DNA of 64,000 nt from SKLM01 sp964542755. Lineage in GTDB: Bacteria; Chloroflexota; Anaerolineae; B4-G1. Where the stretch lies: contig CAZIWL010000003.1 of NCBI GenBank assembly GCA_964542755.1, forward strand, positions 36,478 through 100,477, in the 5' to 3' direction. The notes under the pieces were generated by a model. That model had not been told where the DNA came from. It saw nothing but the letters and a program-made list of their open reading frames with translations, and did no database searches. Below are positions 60,881-64,000 of this stretch, piece after piece. Each line of letters starts with the position of its first letter. Positions within the stretch are counted from its first letter, which is position 1. Both the position numbers and the translations under genes were made by a program.

Positions 60881-61804
60881 TCAGTCGTACCGAATGCGTG
60901 GGTCCAGCCAGGCGTACGTGATGTCCACGAACAGATTGGCCGACACCAACAGCAGGGCGTAGACCAGCGCCGTGCCCATCACCAGGGGGTAGTCCCGGTT
61001 GCCCACGCTGTCCACGAAGTGCCTGCCCAGCCCGGGAATACCGAAAATCGTCTCAACCACAAATGTACCCGTCACGACGGCAGCCAGCACCGGTCCCAAG
61101 TACGTCACAACCGGGATGAGGGCGTTCTTCAGGGCGTGCCGGCTCACGACGATCATCTCGCGCAGACCCTTGGCGCGGGCCGTACGGATGTAATCCTCAC
61201 CCATCACCTCAAGCAAGCTGCCGCGCGTCAATCGGGCGATACCGGCCGCGTAGGCCGTGCCCAACGTGAACGTCGGCATGATCCAGTGCGCCGGGCTCTG
61301 CCAGCGTGCCACCGGGAGCCAGCCCAGCTTCAGGGCAAAGATCAGGATCATCACCGGGCCGAGAACGATGTTGGGCACAGAGCGGAAGAAAATGGCGATG
61401 AAGGTAGCCCCATAATCGATGCTCGTGTTCCGGTAGAGCGCAGCGAGCACGCCTGTCGGTATGCCGATCACCACAGCCAGCACAATGGACATGACCCCCA
61501 GTTGCGCTGAGACCGGTAGAGCCTGACCGATGATGTCGTTCACTGTCTGCGTCCGGTACTTCAGCGAAGGGCCGAGGTCAAACTGGACCAGGTTCCACAG
61601 ATAGCGCAGATACTGCTGCCAGAGCGGCTCATCCAGGTTGTACTTCGCCTCCAGATTGGCACGAATCTCCGGCGGCAGTGTCTTGTCGCCAATGCGGTCG
61701 AAAGGCCCGCCCGGGATGATCCTCACCAGCGTGAACGTGAAGATCGTCACCGCCAGGAGGACCGGGACAAACTGGAGAATCCGACGAATGATGTACTGGA
61801 TCAT
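60881..61804 (-). CDS. Oligopeptide/dipeptide ABC permease, OppB/DppB type
   Basis: Protein of 307 residues with six membrane helices. It opens MIQYIIRRILQFVPVLLAVT, has GPFDRIGDKTLPPEI, the coupling loop GEDYIRTARAKGLREMIVVS and the late VETIFGIPGLGRHFVDSVGN. These match stand-alone DppB proteins and contrast with the fused forms at 50-57 kb. Confidence 0.94.
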   Translation of the reverse strand: MIQYIIRRILQFVPVLLAVTIFTFTLVRIIPGGPFDRIGDKTLPPEIRANLEAKYNLDEPLWQQYLRYLWNLVQFDLGPSLKYRTQTVNDIIGQALPVSAQLGVMSIVLAVVIGIPTGVLAALYRNTSIDYGATFIAIFFRSVPNIVLGPVMILIFALKLGWLPVARWQSPAHWIMPTFTLGTAYAAGIARLTRGSLLEVMGEDYIRTARAKGLREMIVVSRHALKNALIPVVTYLGPVLAAVVTGTFVVETIFGIPGLGRHFVDSVGNRDYPLVMGTALVYALLLVSANLFVDITYAWLDPRIRYD

Positions 61805-61833
61805 TTCGTTCCTCTCTCGGAAAATCGAAGAGG

Positions 61834-61865
61834 GCTGAGCAGCCCTTTTGAAGGGGCTGCTCAGC
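61834..61865 (-). promoter_or_regulatory. 12-bp intercistronic hairpin between SBP and OppB genes
   Basis: GCTGAGCAGCCC pairs perfectly with GGGCTGCTCAGC around an eight-base loop. Few T residues follow. Such hairpins after binding-protein genes often stabilise the upstream mRNA or reduce read-through, giving more binding protein than permease. Confidence 0.65.
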
Positions 61866-61912
61866 GAATCGCACGAGCTAGTGCTCGCGCAGGGTTACGA
61901 CACTGCGTCAGA

Positions 61913-63778
61913 CTACTGAGTAGCCTCTAGCTTGGCCTCCCAGTCGATCGTCCACTTGTCCCAGTGCTCACCGGCCAGCGCCTGGTACGTGCGGTTCACC
62001 CACGGCTTGGTGAGGTCGACGACGGTGTAGTAGTAGATCGGCGCGTAGGCGGCCTCTTCCTCGACCAGGATGCGTTCAGCCTCCCGGTAAAGCTCAGCAC
62101 GCACATCGGGATCCGTCTCCCTGCCGGCCTGCGCCGTCAGCTCGTCAAACTCGCTCGGCTCACAGGCGCTGCAGGTCTCATCCACACAGTTGCGGCGGAG
62201 GCGGTTCGCGCCCTCCTCGCAGTTGAAGACCTCGTGGACCCAGTTGTTCTGGTCCGCGTAGTCGGCGCACCAACCGAGGCGCCACACGTGCGGCATCTCA
62301 GCTAGCGGCGTGGTCTTGTTGATGGTGTCCAGGTAGACGCCCCACTCCTGATTCTGGATCTCGATGTCGACACCCAGCGTGCTGCTCCACATCGAGCCGA
62401 TGGCCTCAGCGATGGCCCTGTGGCCCTCGCTGGTGTTGTGCATCAGCGTGATGGTGGGGAAGCCCTCGCCGTCCGGGTAGCCGGCCTCGGCCAGCCACTC
62501 CTGGGCCATCTCAGCGCCCATCTCGGCGTCGAGTGCCCACGGTGCGATGTCGGAATCCGATGCCACGTTGCCGAAGATGCCCTCGGGCGCAAACGTGTTC
62601 GCAGGCAGCTGTCCACCCTTGGTCACGTTCTCGATCAAAGAGACGCGGTTGATGGCTGCAGAGAACGCTTTGCGGACCAGCGGGTCATCAAACGGCGGCT
62701 TGTTGTTCGTGAAGCCGTAGTAGTAGGTGCATAGGTCTGGCGCGATGGTCAACTGCTCGCTCAACTCCGGGTCCTCGCGGATGCGGTCCATCTCCTCCAG
62801 CGGTGGTCCAGGATAGGCGTTGTCGAGCTCGTTGTTCTCGTAGAGCGCCATAGCCGTTGAGGCCTCGGTGACCATGATAGCCTCGATGCGCTCGATCTGC
62901 ACGCTGTCCGCATTGTAGAAATGCGGGTTCTTGACGAACGTCATGCTATCCTGATGGGCCCACTCGTCCAGGACATAAGGCCCGTTCGTGACGATGAAGC
63001 CAGGCTCGATCCAGCGGGCACCCCACTCCTCAATAACCGGCTCGTAGACCGGGCGGGCGACCCACATGCTGGCGATGCCGGGGAAGTAGCCGGCGGGCTG
63101 GCGCAGCGTAAACTCAACGGTGTAGTCGTCGACTGCCGTGACGCCAACCGTCTCGGGATCGTCGGTCTCGCCCGTGTTGTAGTCCATCGCGCCCTCGATG
63201 ATGTAGAGGACGTAGGCGTAGTCCGAACCGGTCGCCGGGTTCAGCGTCCGCTTCACGGCGTACTCAACCTGATGAGCGTTGACCATCACCGGGTTGCCGT
63301 CTTCGTCGGTGACGACCTCGGTCTCACCCGTGGCGGGATCGTGCCGCACCCACGGCACGTCGTCGCGCATATAGAACGTCCAGACCGTGCCGTCCTCGTT
63401 GCTCTCCCACTCGGTGGCGAGCTCGGGGATGACTTCGTTCGTCTCGTCGTCGAAGTCGGTCAGACCCAGGAACAGCTGCTCGTCCACCAATACCGACGTG
63501 GTGTCCGTGCTCAGCGCCGGGTCAACCTGAGGTGGCTCTGTGCTCAAGTTCCAGTGCATCGTCACCGGTTGCTCCGGTTCCTCGACGGGCTCCGGCTCCG
63601 CCGTGACCTCGACCACCTCGGTGACGATAGCGGTCTCGATGACCGTCTCGCCCTCGCGCTCGACGACTCTGGTGACCTCACGCTCGATCACCTCAGGTGT
63701 CGGCTGCGCACAGGCGGACAACAGAATGCTCCCGATCACTGCAACCACCAATGCGATAGACCACTTCTTGTTAAGCAT
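61913..63778 (-). CDS. Oligopeptide ABC substrate-binding lipoprotein, family 5
   Basis: Protein of 621 residues. The signal peptide ends LLSAC with Cys23. A linker rich in Val, Thr and Glu follows (EVIEREVTRVVEREGE and TEVVEVTAEPEPVEEP). The mature part has ATEWESNEDGTVWTFYMRDD, YPDGEGFPTITLMHN and the late AYAPIYYYTVVDLTKPWV, typical of DppA/OppA. GAGGAGGAGAAC precedes the ATG. It binds peptides for the OppBC pair encoded downstream. Several cysteines occur in the second half, possibly as disulfides. Confidence 0.95.
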   Translation of the reverse strand: MLNKKWSIALVVAVIGSILLSACAQPTPEVIEREVTRVVEREGETVIETAIVTEVVEVTAEPEPVEEPEQPVTMHWNLSTEPPQVDPALSTDTTSVLVDEQLFLGLTDFDDETNEVIPELATEWESNEDGTVWTFYMRDDVPWVRHDPATGETEVVTDEDGNPVMVNAHQVEYAVKRTLNPATGSDYAYVLYIIEGAMDYNTGETDDPETVGVTAVDDYTVEFTLRQPAGYFPGIASMWVARPVYEPVIEEWGARWIEPGFIVTNGPYVLDEWAHQDSMTFVKNPHFYNADSVQIERIEAIMVTEASTAMALYENNELDNAYPGPPLEEMDRIREDPELSEQLTIAPDLCTYYYGFTNNKPPFDDPLVRKAFSAAINRVSLIENVTKGGQLPANTFAPEGIFGNVASDSDIAPWALDAEMGAEMAQEWLAEAGYPDGEGFPTITLMHNTSEGHRAIAEAIGSMWSSTLGVDIEIQNQEWGVYLDTINKTTPLAEMPHVWRLGWCADYADQNNWVHEVFNCEEGANRLRRNCVDETCSACEPSEFDELTAQAGRETDPDVRAELYREAERILVEEEAAYAPIYYYTVVDLTKPWVNRTYQALAGEHWDKWTIDWEAKLEATQ

Positions 63779-63926
63779 GTTCTCCTCCTCTAAGTGAGTC
63801 TTGCTATAACAGGTATACGTCTCGGCTTCTCAGATGTTTTCTCTTCTCGCATCGTCTAGTCCACATCACCCCCTTTGATCGGCCACCACCCGCACCGGAG
63901 TCCAATGGGATGACGGCCTCGTTTGC

Positions 63927-64000
63927 CTACCCGATTGTTGCCGTGCCCTCCTGCTCGACGACGTGGCAGGCACAGTAGTGATCGGACTCCACCTCAATCA
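63927..64000 (-). CDS. Peptide ABC transporter ATP-binding protein, C-terminal fragment at window edge
   Basis: The last 23 codons of a gene that enters from beyond the window, ending SDHYCACHVVEQEGTATIG and a TAG stop. The short pattern DHYCACH matches the end of OppD/DppD-type ATPases, where a GH..ACH motif in the oligopeptide C-terminal domain is common. It lies upstream of the binding-protein gene and would complete the transporter. Too short for certainty. Confidence 0.6.
   Translation of the reverse strand, partial: IEVESDHYCACHVVEQEGTATIG

Overview
The window looks like a scaffold piece of a draft genome from a Chloroflexota (Chloroflexi) bacterium, probably Anaerolineae-like; this placement is inference. 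The support is high GC with frequent GTG and TTG starts, zinc-type S4 and S14, a zinc-LID adenylate kinase, peptide-binding lipoproteins with Val/Thr/Glu-rich linkers typical of this phylum, and no sign of an outer-membrane system. A run of exactly 100 N (2560-2659) is a scaffold join. Nearly every gene is on the minus strand; the exceptions are tRNA-Pro and one lipoprotein gene near 57.5 kb.

Layout. 0.2-2.6 kb: an SRPBCC protein, a small membrane protein and a GT4 glycosyltransferase that abuts the gap. 2.9-6.4 kb: an ABC-2 ATPase with a permease fused to a SpoIIM-like domain, then a CDP-alcohol phosphatidyltransferase. 6.6-9.6 kb: tRNA-Pro(CGG), a gamma-glutamyltransferase and an isolated Flp/class III pilin. 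9.8-11.3 kb: a YabN/MazG fusion.

11.4-37.3 kb is the translation core. In transcription order it reads rpoB; rpsL-rpsG-fusA-tuf-rpsJ; rplC-rplD-rplW-rplB-rpsS-rplV-rpsC-rplP-rpmC-rpsQ-rplN-rplX-rplE-rpsN-rpsH-rplF-rplR-rpsE-rpmD-rplO-secY-adk-map-rpmJ-rpsM-rpsK-rpsD; rpoA-rplQ-truA; rplM-rpsI. Three departures from the usual layout stand out. rpoC does not follow rpoB, and the slot holds an rpsL promoter and an attenuator-like leader. infA is missing between map and rpmJ. RpoB carries an insertion of about 140 residues.

37.7-43.8 kb: a double GNAT protein, a DUF6504-like protein, CinA, tRNA-Glu(TTC), a globin-fold protein without the heme histidine, and a two-component pair (REC-GAF-histidine kinase and an OmpR-like regulator). 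43.9-49.7 kb: a peptide-binding lipoprotein and a transglutaminase/DUF58 pair.

49.8-59.3 kb is the most unusual part. Two tandem paralogues of 1206 and 1210 residues each join a DppB-like permease, a DppC-like permease and an extracytoplasmic PA/M28-peptidase-like domain whose metal and catalytic residues are largely lost. A divergent lipoprotein with a repeat-rich external domain and C-terminal membrane segments lies opposite. No ATPase gene lies beside them. 59.8-64 kb holds an ordinary Opp/Dpp operon: the end of an ATPase gene, a binding protein, OppB and OppC. It makes a useful contrast to the fused system.

Promoters that can be read share a sigma70 pattern, several with a 16-base spacer and a TGn extended -10.
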